9,463 bases of DNA from Bacteroidales bacterium (GCA_029935275.1 JAOZKQ010000065.1:1-9463), one strand, 5' to 3'. Shown: positions 1 through 7,488, numbered from the stretch's first letter. The notes: a model not told the origin generated them from the letters alone. Made by a program: numbers and translations.

Positions 1-67
1 CCGGGCGTTCATTCATTATATCAATATCAAATACTTTAAGTTTACTTTTCTGTTATGATTCCATCTT

Positions 68-156
68 CCCGGTGGCGGAATTGCCTCCCCTCAACCTGGC
101 CCCTCACTAAAATTGTCCACCGGACAATTTCTTGACGTTTAGTCCTGCCACCCGGG
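68..156. repeat. Nested hairpin of repeat unit 1
   Basis: Outer arms CCCGGTGGC (68-76) and GCCACCCGGG (147-156) pair over 9 bp with one bulged C. Inside them sits an inverted repeat, AAATTGTCC (110-118) and GGACAATTT (122-130), separated by ACC. The element can form a stem with an internal hairpin as RNA or single-stranded DNA. The outer 3' arm crosses the junction into unit 2. Confidence 0.6.
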
Positions 157-218
157 CGTCCATTCATTATATCAATATCAAATACTTTAAGTTTACTTTT
201 CTGTTATGATAACATCTT

Positions 219-308
219 CCCGGTGGCGGAATTGCCATCCCTTCAATCCGGCTCCTCACTAAAATTGTCCACTGGACAATTTCTTTACGTTCAGCCCTGC
301 CACCCGGG
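219..308. repeat. Nested hairpin of repeat unit 2
   Basis: The same architecture as in unit 1: outer arms CCCGGTGGC (219-227) and GCCACCCGGG (299-308), inner palindrome AAATTGTCCA (262-271), C, TGGACAATTT (273-282). Here the inner palindrome is a perfect 10-bp inverted repeat about a single central base; in unit 1 the innermost pair is an A/C mismatch. The sequence between the arms has drifted while the arms are unchanged. Confidence 0.6.
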
Positions 309-326
309 CGTTTATTCTTAAAGTCT

Positions 327-354
327 AAAAAAGCCACCGTTTGGCGGCTTTTTA
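327..354 (-). terminator. Intrinsic terminator of tRNA-Gly
   Basis: AAAAAGCC (328-335) pairs with GGCTTTTT (346-353); an A/C mismatch and two further C-G pairs (337-338 with 343-344) close a GTTT loop. Read on the minus strand it ends in a T tract and starts 4 nt after the tRNA 3' end, as expected for tRNA-Gly transcript termination. The symmetrical A/T flanks mean it could also work on the plus strand. Confidence 0.8.
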
Positions 355-357
355 TTG

Positions 358-430
<73 letters not shown>

Positions 431-448
431 GTTTATAATTTGTGAATG

Positions 449-479
449 CAAAAGTACTACTTTTTAATTAAATCGAAAA
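449..479 (-). promoter_or_regulatory. Candidate promoter of tRNA-Gly
   Basis: On the minus strand TACTTTTG (456-449) matches the Bacteroidota -7 consensus TAnnTTTG exactly. A T-rich stretch TTTT (479-476) lies 19 nt upstream where TTTG would be expected, so the -33 element is weak. Predicted initiation around 442 gives a leader of about 12 nt before the tRNA. The same -7 octamer precedes mutS. Confidence 0.5.
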
Positions 480-526
480 AAATAAATGAAAAATAGGAAT
501 ACTAATTTGTATTTTTTATTTAAAAC

Positions 527-3142
527 TTACTTTCCAAGGTGTTTTTTAATCCCATTAAGCTTATTTAAAGCCTCTATAGGAGTCAGGTGATTAATATCAA
601 TATTTAGTAGTTCATCCCTGATTTGCTGTAAAACAGGATCGTCCAATTGGAAAAAGCTTAATTGAAGTCCTTCCCTGTGGTCAGCCAGTCCTGAAACAGG
701 CTTGGAAGGGCCCTGTTTACTTTGTGTTTGTTCAAGGTCCTTTAATATTTCTCCGGCTCTTTTGACCACACTTTTTGGCATACCTGCCATACGTGCTACA
801 TGAATACCAAAGCTGTGTTCACTTCCTCCCCTGGCTAACTTCCGGATAAATAAGATTTGGTCTTTTAGTTCTTTAATGGAGACATGGTAGTTCTTTACAC
901 GGGAAAAGGATTTTTCCATTTCATTGAGTTCATGATAATGCGTTGCAAAAAGCGTTTTAGCCTTCCCTTGCAGATTTTCATGTATATATTCTACCATAGC
1001 CCAGGCAATGGATATACCATCGTAGGTGCTGGTTCCCCTTCCGATCTCATCCAGCAGAACAAGGCTTCGGGACGAAAGATTATTCAGGATACTGGCTGCT
1101 TCGTTCATCTCAACCATAAATGTAGATTCTCCCAATGAAATATTATCAGAAGCTCCCACACGTGTAAAAATCTTATCCACTGTACCTAGTTGGGCTGATT
1201 TTGCCGGAACAAATGATCCGATCTGGGCTAATAAAACAATAAGTGCTGTTTGTCGTAATAATGCCGATTTCCCTGACATATTAGGCCCGGTTAAAATAAT
1301 GATTTGCTGTTTTTCACTATCCAGGTAAACATCATTTGGTATATATTTCTCATCCAAAGGAAGTTGTTGTTCTATTACAGGATGCCTCCCCTGTTTGATA
1401 TTTATCACTTCAGAGTCATTAATATCAGGCCTTACATATTTATTTCGCCTGGCGACCAAAGCAAAGGAATTCAGGCAATCAAGCTTAGATACCAGGGCTG
1501 CATTTTTTTGGATTGCCGGGATAAAAGCTGCAAGATCTTGTATCAGCTTATTAAAAAGATCACTCTCCAGCTTCAGGATTTTTTCTTCAGCACCCAGAAT
1601 TTTACTTTCATATTCTTTTAGCTCCTCCGTAATATATCTTTCTGCACTAACCAGTGTTTGTTTTCTTATCCATTCAGGAGGAACTTTGTCCTTGTGTGTA
1701 TTTCTTACTTCAATATAATAACCAAAAACATTATTGAATCCAATTTTTAAGGAAGGGATCTGGGCTCGTTCACTTTCTCTTTGTTGAATTTGTACCAGGT
1801 AATCTTTTCCGGAATAGAGAATATTTCTTAATTCATCCAGTTCTTTAGAAGTTCCTGAGGCTATGGCCATTCCTTTATTAATCTGATTGGGAGGGTCATC
1901 TACTAATTCCAGATTGATTTTTTCCCTGATCTCAGTGCAGGGGTCTAGCAGTTGAGCAATATTCTTCAATGGCTCCTGCCCGGATGATTCACAAATCTTT
2001 ATTATCGGATCAAGGGCGTATAGAGCATTTTTTACATGCCACATTTCTCTGGGATTGATTCGTCCAACAGCAACTTTTGATATCAGTCGCTCAATATCAC
2101 CAATCCCCCTGATCTGTTCTTCTATTTCCTCCCTGACAGCAGAATGCTGTGTAAAATAAGCAACAATATCATGTCGCTCATTAATGCTTTTTATCTCTTT
2201 TAAGGGCATGGCTATCCACCTTTTCATCAGCCTTGAACCCATGGGTGAAACGGTTTGGTCCATTACATCCACCATGGTTTTTGCACCTTCATTCAGTGAT
2301 TTAAACAATTCAAGATTCCGGATTGTAAATTTATCAAGCCATATATATCTGTTCCCTTCAATTCTTGAAAGAGAGGTGATGTGCTGAATCCTTGTGTGCT
2401 CCGTCAGGTCAAGGTATTGAAGGACTGCTCCGGATGCAATGATGCCATATTTATAATCCTGTACTCCAAAACCTTTTAACGAACTTGTCTTAAAATGTTT
2501 GAGTAAGCGGTCATTGGCAGTATCTTCACTAAAAACCCAATCATCCAGTTTAAAGGTAAGGAATTTTGAACCAAATAGCTCTGTGAAAATTTGTTGCTTT
2601 GATTTTTCAATTAACACTTCTTTTGGCTGAAAACTACCAAGTAACTGATCAATATAATCATAACTTCCTTCAGCCGTTAAAAATTCACCGGTGGAAATAT
2701 CCAGGAAGGAAAGCCCTACAATCTTATGCTCAATATGGACAGCAGCAAGGAAATTATTTTCCTTATGTTCAAGAACATTATCATTTAATGATACACCCGG
2801 AGTAACCAGCTCGGTAATTCCCCGTTTTACAATTTTCTTGGTAAGTTTGGGATCTTCAAGCTGCTCACATATAGCTACCCGTTGGCCTGCCCTTACCAGT
2901 TTAGGGAGGTATTTATCTACAGCATGATGTGGAAATCCTGCCAGTTCAACAAAAGATGCGGCTCCGTTTGCCCTTCTGGTAAGGGTTATTCCCAGAATTT
3001 CAGCAGCTTTTATGGCATCTTCACCAAAAGTTTCATAAAAGTCACCCACCCGGAACAAAAGTATAGCATCCGGGTGCTTAGCCTTGATGCTATTGTACTG
3101 CTTCATTAAAGGTGTTTCAACCGGAATTGATTTTTTTGTCAA
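527..3142 (-). CDS. mutS: DNA mismatch repair ATPase MutS
   Basis: This 871-residue protein recognises mismatches and small loops in newly replicated DNA and recruits MutL. It is full length for the MutS1 family. The N-terminal mismatch-binding domain has the Phe-x-Glu motif in GDFYETF (F35, Y36, E37). The connector, lever and clamp regions follow, then the ABC-type ATPase with Walker A GPNMSGKS (619-626), the conserved VGASDNISLGESTFMVEM segment (from 662), Walker B LVLLDEIGRGTS (694-705) and the ATHYHE switch (733-738). QLSFF (827-831) fits a beta-clamp-binding motif, and the C-terminal tail has the usual LTPIEAL helix. The start codon is TTG at 3142-3140; no in-frame ATG lies upstream before the TAA at 3182-3184, and the first internal ATG (Met13) would remove conserved N-terminal sequence. 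It is divergent from the saccharopine reductase gene, and tRNA-Gly lies downstream on the same strand. I see no strong terminator after it. Confidence 0.98.
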   Translation of the reverse strand: MTKKSIPVETPLMKQYNSIKAKHPDAILLFRVGDFYETFGEDAIKAAEILGITLTRRANGAASFVELAGFPHHAVDKYLPKLVRAGQRVAICEQLEDPKLTKKIVKRGITELVTPGVSLNDNVLEHKENNFLAAVHIEHKIVGLSFLDISTGEFLTAEGSYDYIDQLLGSFQPKEVLIEKSKQQIFTELFGSKFLTFKLDDWVFSEDTANDRLLKHFKTSSLKGFGVQDYKYGIIASGAVLQYLDLTEHTRIQHITSLSRIEGNRYIWLDKFTIRNLELFKSLNEGAKTMVDVMDQTVSPMGSRLMKRWIAMPLKEIKSINERHDIVAYFTQHSAVREEIEEQIRGIGDIERLISKVAVGRINPREMWHVKNALYALDPIIKICESSGQEPLKNIAQLLDPCTEIREKINLELVDDPPNQINKGMAIASGTSKELDELRNILYSGKDYLVQIQQRESERAQIPSLKIGFNNVFGYYIEVRNTHKDKVPPEWIRKQTLVSAERYITEELKEYESKILGAEEKILKLESDLFNKLIQDLAAFIPAIQKNAALVSKLDCLNSFALVARRNKYVRPDINDSEVINIKQGRHPVIEQQLPLDEKYIPNDVYLDSEKQQIIILTGPNMSGKSALLRQTALIVLLAQIGSFVPAKSAQLGTVDKIFTRVGASDNISLGESTFMVEMNEAASILNNLSSRSLVLLDEIGRGTSTYDGISIAWAMVEYIHENLQGKAKTLFATHYHELNEMEKSFSRVKNYHVSIKELKDQILFIRKLARGGSEHSFGIHVARMAGMPKSVVKRAGEILKDLEQTQSKQGPSKPVSGLADHREGLQLSFFQLDDPVLQQIRDELLNIDINHLTPIEALNKLNGIKKHLGK

Positions 3143-3196
3143 AATAGAATGTAATATATAATTATTATTTAGAGGTTCCCTTTACCTGATTCCGCA

Positions 3197-3227
3197 CAAA
3201 AGTAGTAATACTTAATTGCAGGGGAAA
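3197..3227 (-). promoter_or_regulatory. Candidate mutS promoter
   Basis: Minus-strand TACTTTTG (3204-3197) is a perfect match to TAnnTTTG, with TTTC (3227-3224) 19 nt upstream as an imperfect TTTG element. Initiation near 3190 would leave an untranslated leader of about 48 nt, AT-rich and without a clear Shine-Dalgarno sequence. Confidence 0.5.
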
Positions 3228-3328
3228 GCATTCGTTCTATTTTCTATAAACATAGAATAAACAATTTTTTATGTTTAAGAACTTGTTTTTTGTGTATCAA
3301 AATTATTTTTAATACGTAAAAATAATTA

Positions 3329-3336
3329 TAATTTAG
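3329..3336 (+). promoter_or_regulatory. Weak candidate promoter of the saccharopine reductase gene
   Basis: TAATTTAG differs from TAnnTTTG at one base and would give a leader of about 35 nt, but no TTG-type element lies at the right distance upstream. TTTG at 3289-3292 has a poor partner (TACGTAAA, 3313-3320). I report it only as the best available candidate. Confidence 0.2.
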
Positions 3337-3377
3337 GCCCCTTGAAATACAACTGATAACTTAAAATAATCTTACTA

Positions 3378-4718
3378 ATGAAGAAAGTCCTAATTCTTGG
3401 TGCAGGCCTTGTTTCCAGGCCAATTATCACTTTTTTACTTGATCATCATTTTGCAGTTACTGTTACTTCACTAAATAAACAGGATGCCGAATCTATGGTA
3501 AAAGGCTATCCTAATGGTACTGCAGAAGAATGGATCTCAGAAGATAAGGCTAAGCTTGAGGAGATGGTGAAAAAGCATGATCTTGTGGTGAGTTTGCTGC
3601 CTTATACTTTTCATATATTAGTGGCTGATTTTTGTATTCTATATAAAAAACACATGCTTACTGCTTCCTATATTGTTCCGGAAATGCAGGCCTTAAATGA
3701 AAAGGCAAAAGAGGCTGGGATTATTATTTTAAATGAACTTGGATTTGATCCGGGACTTGACCATATGTCAGCTATGAGGGTTATTGATAAGGCACATGCA
3801 GATGGTGGAAAAGTTATTGGGTTTTACTCATTTGGAGGTGCCTTGCCTGCACCGGAATTTTCGGATAATCCTTTCCGGTATAAGTTTAGCTGGAGCCCTA
3901 AAGGAGTTTTAATGGCTGGCAATAGTGATGGTAAATACCTAAGGGGAGGTAAAGAAGTTTTTGTTCCTGCGAAAGACCTGTTTAAGGATCTTTTTTATAT
4001 TGATTTTCCCGGAGTAGGGGAACTTGTGGCTTACCCTAACAGGGATTCTATTGAGTACATTTTTATATACAGCATTCCTGAAGTACAAACAATTTGCAGG
4101 GCTACGCTTCGATATCCTGGTTGGTGCAGAACCATGGATGTAATAAAAGCACTTGATCTTACTTCTTATGATAAGATAGACCTTAATGGTTTAACATATG
4201 CGGATTTGATGGCAGGCCTAATTCATGCTCCGGATTCAGATAATATCAGGGAGAAAGTTGCAGGGTACTTAAAGATGAATAAAGATAATTATGCACTGGA
4301 AGCAATGGAATGGCTGGGCCTTTTTGATAAAAAACAATTAAAGAAAGGTTTGAATTCTACTTTTGATGTCACAGCAGACTTGATGATCAGTAAAATGCAG
4401 CTTGGCAGGAATGAAAAGGATATGGTTGTTATGGAACATGATTTTCTAATAGTTTATAATGATGGTAGGAGAGAGGTGATACGATCCAGGATGCTTGATT
4501 TCGGATCTCCTGAAAAAGACACCTCCATTGCCAGGACTGTAGCCCTGCCTGCAGCCATTGGTGTAAAGCAAATTCTTGAAAATAAAATCTTACTTACTGG
4601 TGTTCACAGGCCTGTTCATCCTGAAATTTATAACCCCATACTCAATGAATTGGAAAAGATCGGGATTCGTATAGTTGAAGAACGGGGCTTGCCTGAAAGT
4701 GAACTTCCTTTTGCATAA
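3378..4718 (+). CDS. Saccharopine dehydrogenase, Lys9/AASS (glutamate-forming) type
   Basis: The protein has 446 residues, the same length as yeast Lys9. Family knowledge: these cytosolic enzymes interconvert saccharopine with aminoadipate semialdehyde plus glutamate, using NAD(P). The Rossmann start is VLILGAGLVSRP (4-15). Family motifs follow in order: SLLPYTFH (72-79), NELGFDPGLDHM (119-130), GGALPAPE (153-160) with SDNP after it, YKFSWSPKGV (168-177), AYPNRDS (218-224) and TLRYPG (243-248). These match the Lys9/AASS branch better than carboxynorspermidine dehydrogenase, although that related activity cannot be excluded. No lysine-ketoglutarate reductase or other lysine gene lies beside it, so the direction (lysine breakdown or synthesis) is open. 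The ATG has no clear Shine-Dalgarno sequence. It is transcribed divergently from mutS, and the next plus-strand gene is 197 nt away with its own candidate promoter. Confidence 0.9.
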   Translation: MKKVLILGAGLVSRPIITFLLDHHFAVTVTSLNKQDAESMVKGYPNGTAEEWISEDKAKLEEMVKKHDLVVSLLPYTFHILVADFCILYKKHMLTASYIVPEMQALNEKAKEAGIIILNELGFDPGLDHMSAMRVIDKAHADGGKVIGFYSFGGALPAPEFSDNPFRYKFSWSPKGVLMAGNSDGKYLRGGKEVFVPAKDLFKDLFYIDFPGVGELVAYPNRDSIEYIFIYSIPEVQTICRATLRYPGWCRTMDVIKALDLTSYDKIDLNGLTYADLMAGLIHAPDSDNIREKVAGYLKMNKDNYALEAMEWLGLFDKKQLKKGLNSTFDVTADLMISKMQLGRNEKDMVVMEHDFLIVYNDGRREVIRSRMLDFGSPEKDTSIARTVALPAAIGVKQILENKILLTGVHRPVHPEIYNPILNELEKIGIRIVEERGLPESELPFA

Positions 4719-4854
4719 CTCCGGAATTGGATTTTATGGCAAAACCTGAGTAAATTATGGTTGAGGGCATATATATTAATTTTTGCCGAATAAAATTTCA
4801 GATTATAAGGGGAATAAAGAAAACAATATTTATCTTTATTTTTGAAAAAAATAT

Positions 4855-4884
4855 ATTGGGCATAAGGTATCGGTATAATATTTG
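4855..4884 (+). promoter_or_regulatory. Candidate promoter of the GWxTD-rlmB operon
   Basis: ATTG (4855-4858) lies 18 nt before AATATTTG (4877-4884), which differs from TAnnTTTG only at the first base. Initiation near 4891 gives a leader of about 25 nt before the ATG at 4916. The rest of 4719-4876 is AT-rich with nothing else recognisable. Confidence 0.4.
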
Positions 4885-4915
4885 TTACTAGTGTCAGGTA
4901 AAGTCTTTATATATA

Positions 4916-6196
4916 ATGCAAAAGTCCTTTTTGAAATATATTATCATTGTTCTTATCGCTATGACTTATGGCTGTAAAACACAGGAGCCATTGATATCTC
5001 AGGGTCAGAATTTGTCTTATCTTTATAATCCAGGGTCAACATCCCTCCACCCCAGGTTTATGATCTATCATAGCAATTCAACCACAACAAACCTGATGGT
5101 GAAAGTTTATCCGGTTGAGCTTCTCTTTAACCAGGCAAATGCCGAAGGTAAGTATCAGGCCTGGTTAAGTATTCGTTACCGTTCATTTGAATTGGGTAAA
5201 ACCCGAATGCTGGTTGATTCTTCATCTTTGGAATTTCCTTTGCAACTGGAGGGCTTGAAGAAGGAATTTGTCACCAATATTAACCTAAAGACCCAGCCAG
5301 ATAAAAAGTACCTGGTTGAGGTGGTTGTCATGGATCGTTTAAGAAAAACTGCCGTTCAAACTTTTTTATCGGTTGATCGTAGTTCGGAAATAAATTCCCA
5401 GAACTTCATGATATTACATCATAAAACGAGAAGTGTTATTTTTAATCCTGTTGTAGATAGCAATATGATTTTTGATGTGTATTTTCCCAAAAAAACGATG
5501 GATACATTATATGTTAAATATTATGAACCGGATAGCAGGACTCCATATCCTCCGAATCTTTTACTTTCCTCTCCGGTTAAATTGAGTGATCCGGATAGCA
5601 TCTGGATCATGCCATATTGGGATACAGAAGGAATACGAATTAATGAAAAGGGAGTATATCAATTCTCCATTGGTGAGGAGGATGAAACTGGTTGCAATAT
5701 TTTTTATTTTGGACAGTATTATCCTTCGGTAAAAACACCAGAGCAAATGATTGAACCCCTGACTTATTTACTATCTGATAAAGAGATGGATGACATGAAT
5801 AGTCAGGCTGATAAAAAACTTGCTGTAGATAATTTTTGGCTGGGGGCCTCTGATAATATTGACAGGGCCAAGGAACAAATCAGGATTTATTACAATAGGG
5901 TTTTGTATGCAAATTATTACTTTACTTCTTTTAAGGAAGGTTGGCGAACTGATCGTGGAATGATCTATGTCATTTATGGGCCACCAACTGGCTTGTATAA
6001 AACACCTACAGAAGAAAAGTGGGTTTATGGTAATGAAAAAAGTACACAAAAGATCTCATTTACTTTCAAAAAGGTTGATAGCCCGTTTTCCTATAATATA
6101 TACAGGCTTTCAAGAAGTGCAGACCTGAATTCAAGATGGGTGCAGGCTATCAGGTCCTGGAGACAGGGAAATATTTTTATTGTAGGTAATGACTAA
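4916..6196 (+). CDS. GWxTD-domain lipoprotein of unknown function
   Basis: This 426-residue protein has a short N-terminal export signal: basic KSFLK, a hydrophobic stretch YIIIVLIAMTYG, and Cys20 as the likely lipidated residue. The lipobox (MTYGC) is not ideal because position -3 is Thr. It is therefore probably anchored to the outer or inner membrane. The middle part looks beta-rich. The C-terminal third carries the family signature: an NFWLG segment followed by a helix of the DRAKEQIRIYYNRV type, then EGWRTDRGMIYVIYGPP with the GWxTD core at 342-346, and EKWVYG. GWxTD proteins are known mainly from Bacteroidota and related phyla and have no established biochemical role. The gene ends 10 nt before rlmB and shares its promoter, so the two are probably co-transcribed. 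Confidence 0.88.
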   Translation: MQKSFLKYIIIVLIAMTYGCKTQEPLISQGQNLSYLYNPGSTSLHPRFMIYHSNSTTTNLMVKVYPVELLFNQANAEGKYQAWLSIRYRSFELGKTRMLVDSSSLEFPLQLEGLKKEFVTNINLKTQPDKKYLVEVVVMDRLRKTAVQTFLSVDRSSEINSQNFMILHHKTRSVIFNPVVDSNMIFDVYFPKKTMDTLYVKYYEPDSRTPYPPNLLLSSPVKLSDPDSIWIMPYWDTEGIRINEKGVYQFSIGEEDETGCNIFYFGQYYPSVKTPEQMIEPLTYLLSDKEMDDMNSQADKKLAVDNFWLGASDNIDRAKEQIRIYYNRVLYANYYFTSFKEGWRTDRGMIYVIYGPPTGLYKTPTEEKWVYGNEKSTQKISFTFKKVDSPFSYNIYRLSRSADLNSRWVQAIRSWRQGNIFIVGND

Positions 6197-6206
6197 CACT
6201 TGAGCA

Positions 6207-6980
6207 ATGGGGGAAGAAAAGAAACAGGAGCTGCTATATGGAATGCATTCTGTTATGGAAGCATTATTGCAAGGCAAGGAATTGGATAAGGTTTTTATCA
6301 GGAAAGGCTTGCAAAATGAACGCAGCAGGGAACTTATTAAGCTTCTGAGAGACAGAGATATTCCTTTTCAATTTGTTCCTCATGAAAAACTTCAGAAAGT
6401 TACCAGGAAAAATCATCAGGGTGTAATTGCCATGGGGTCTCTAATTGAATATGGAAACCTGGATGCGATTATCCCCGGCTTATTTGAGCAGGGGAAAGTT
6501 CCTTTTGTGTTGATTCTGGATGGAATTACTGATGTGAGAAACATGGGAGCAATAGCAAGAACTGCAGAATGTGTGGGTGCAAATGTTTTGTTATTGCCAA
6601 TGAAAGGCTCAGCTCAAATAAATGGAGATGCTATTAAAACATCCTCGGGAGCCTTGTTAAATCTAAATGTTTGCCGGACAGAAAAACTCTTAGATGCTGT
6701 ACGTTATCTGAAAAATTCCGGTTTGAAAATTATTTCTGCCAGTGAGAAAGCATCACAGACTTATTTTTCAGCAGATCTTAATGGCCCGGTAGCCCTTATT
6801 ATAGGTTCGGAAGAAAAAGGAATCTCAACAGAATTGATTGCCCTCTCTGATATTCATGTGAAAATACCCGTTTTAGGTAAGGTGGGTTCTTTAAATGCTT
6901 CAGCTGCCGGTGCCGTAATGATGTATGAAATCCTCAGGCAAAGGATCAACAATATAATAGGGCATGTTTCACCTCTGTAG
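6207..6980 (+). CDS. rlmB: 23S rRNA (guanosine-2'-O-)-methyltransferase RlmB, SpoU/TrmH family
   Basis: The product is a 257-residue SPOUT methyltransferase. The N-terminal RNA-binding (SpoU substrate-binding) domain covers about 8-80 and opens with LYGMHSVMEAL. The trefoil-knot catalytic domain shows motif 1, DGITDVRNMGAIARTA (105-120, with Asn112 and Arg118), motif 2, LIIGSEEKGIS (197-207), and motif 3, IPVLGKVGSLNASAA (220-234). By homology it transfers a methyl group from SAM to the ribose of the 23S rRNA guanosine equivalent to Gm2251 in the P-loop; a tRNA substrate (TrmH-like) is less likely given the N-terminal domain. The ATG lies 10 nt after the stop of the GWxTD gene, without a clear Shine-Dalgarno sequence. 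A hairpin starting 66 nt after the stop may end the transcript. Confidence 0.93.
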   Translation: MGEEKKQELLYGMHSVMEALLQGKELDKVFIRKGLQNERSRELIKLLRDRDIPFQFVPHEKLQKVTRKNHQGVIAMGSLIEYGNLDAIIPGLFEQGKVPFVLILDGITDVRNMGAIARTAECVGANVLLLPMKGSAQINGDAIKTSSGALLNLNVCRTEKLLDAVRYLKNSGLKIISASEKASQTYFSADLNGPVALIIGSEEKGISTELIALSDIHVKIPVLGKVGSLNASAAGAVMMYEILRQRINNIIGHVSPL

Positions 6981-7046
6981 TGAGGCTAATGCAGTAGTTA
7001 TTTTTGAAATTAACCTAAACTGGGTAAACCAGAAAAGATAAATCTC

Positions 7047-7070
7047 AAATCCAAACGGGTTTTGGATTTT
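7047..7070 (+). terminator. Candidate terminator after rlmB
   Basis: AAATCCAAA (7047-7055) and TTTGGATTT (7061-7069) form a perfect 9-bp inverted repeat around CGGGT, followed by one more T and then AAAC. The stem is AT-rich and the T tract short, so termination may be inefficient. The gap 6981-7197 lies between convergent genes and holds no open reading frame of note. Confidence 0.4.
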
Positions 7071-7096
7071 AAACATTGCAATTTGTTAGTTTTTTT

Positions 7097-7117
7097 GATT
7101 ATTGATTATTGATTATT
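7097..7117. repeat. Heptanucleotide microsatellite (GATTATT)3
   Basis: Three perfect head-to-tail copies of GATTATT occupy 7097-7103, 7104-7110 and 7111-7117 in the convergent gap between rlmB and the SemiSWEET gene. They are too few for a strong case of phase variation, and no promoter or start codon is close by. Confidence 0.8.
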
Positions 7118-7197
7118 GTGAATTGTTATTTGTGATTTCTGCAAAAAATAACAGAAAATTCAAGTTAAGGTACTAGAATTTAAACTTTGTTCTGACT

Positions 7198-7488
7198 CTA
7201 TGAATACATAAATTTTGCAAATACCAGATAAAAGGTTCCCAGAATATTTACCAGATAATTTAAAAGTAAGGGATATTGAAACTTCTTATCCTGTATGTTG
7301 TCAAATAAAATATAGATGAAAGTTAAGAATACCCCTATTGCCCACATTAATAAAAATGACCAGGAAAAACTCTCCACATCATGAGTCCTCCAGGTTAAGA
7401 CAACCTGGGGGAAAACGCCTATACTGAGTAAAATATTCCCAAACCATCCCAGGCTGGTTATGAATTTTTTTATTTGCTGCTTTTGCAT
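7198..7488 (-). CDS. SemiSWEET / PQ-loop family transporter
   Basis: This 96-residue protein has three predicted membrane helices (about 13-33, 43-62 and 72-92), the size and topology of a bacterial SemiSWEET half-transporter that dimerises in the inner membrane to move sugars down their gradient. Helix 1 carries the defining PQ pair (P27, Q28) in GVFPQVVLTWRTHDVES, followed by the FSWSFLLMWAIG segment typical of the second helix. Helix 3 contains NYLVNILG with Asn77 and Asn81 as possible substrate-contact residues. The substrate cannot be read from sequence; PQ-loop relatives also move amino acids or other small solutes. It starts 35 nt after the stop of the mechanosensitive channel gene with no promoter in between, so it is probably the second gene of that transcript. 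The start is ATG at 7488-7486 and the stop is TAG. Confidence 0.82.
   Translation of the reverse strand: MQKQQIKKFITSLGWFGNILLSIGVFPQVVLTWRTHDVESFSWSFLLMWAIGVFLTFIYILFDNIQDKKFQYPLLLNYLVNILGTFYLVFAKFMYS

Larger units (their letters stand above)
1..317. repeat. Tandem repeat, about 152-bp unit, two copies plus a stub
   Basis: Unit 1 spans 1-151 and unit 2 spans 152-303; both begin CCGGGCGT. By eye they differ at little more than a dozen positions, including one single-base indel, so they are roughly 90% identical. A third start, CCGGGCGTTTATTC with one mismatch, lies at 304-317 and then diverges, so the array is broken there; its left end is cut by the window edge and more copies may lie outside. 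Each unit has an AT-rich first half (about 60 nt, nearly invariant) and a more GC-rich, structured second half. I see no convincing coding capacity. It lies just beyond the 3' end of a tRNA gene. It is probably a dispersed intergenic repeat family, but that is inference. Confidence 0.85.

Noticed and set aside
1..317. CRISPR-like repeat array
   Set aside because: Units are about 152 bp, directly abutting and without short unique spacers; no cas genes are present.
498..513. Possible mutS terminator
   Set aside because: AATAC/GTATT is only a 5-bp AT-rich stem around six bases; too weak to call.
884..3109. Several plus-strand open frames of 67-107 codons across this interval
   Set aside because: They are all antisense to mutS, lack recognisable domains and overlap its conserved motifs.
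3235..3257. Inverted repeat TTCTAT/ATAGAA upstream of mutS
   Set aside because: Only six AT-rich pairs separated by 11 nt in a very AT-rich region; expected by chance.
5561..6049. Two minus-strand open frames
   Set aside because: They are antisense to the GWxTD gene, have no domain features and no promoter.
7136..7157. Inverted repeat TTTCTG/CAGAAA as terminator for the SemiSWEET gene
   Set aside because: Six-base arms with a ten-base A-rich loop and no T tract following on the minus strand.
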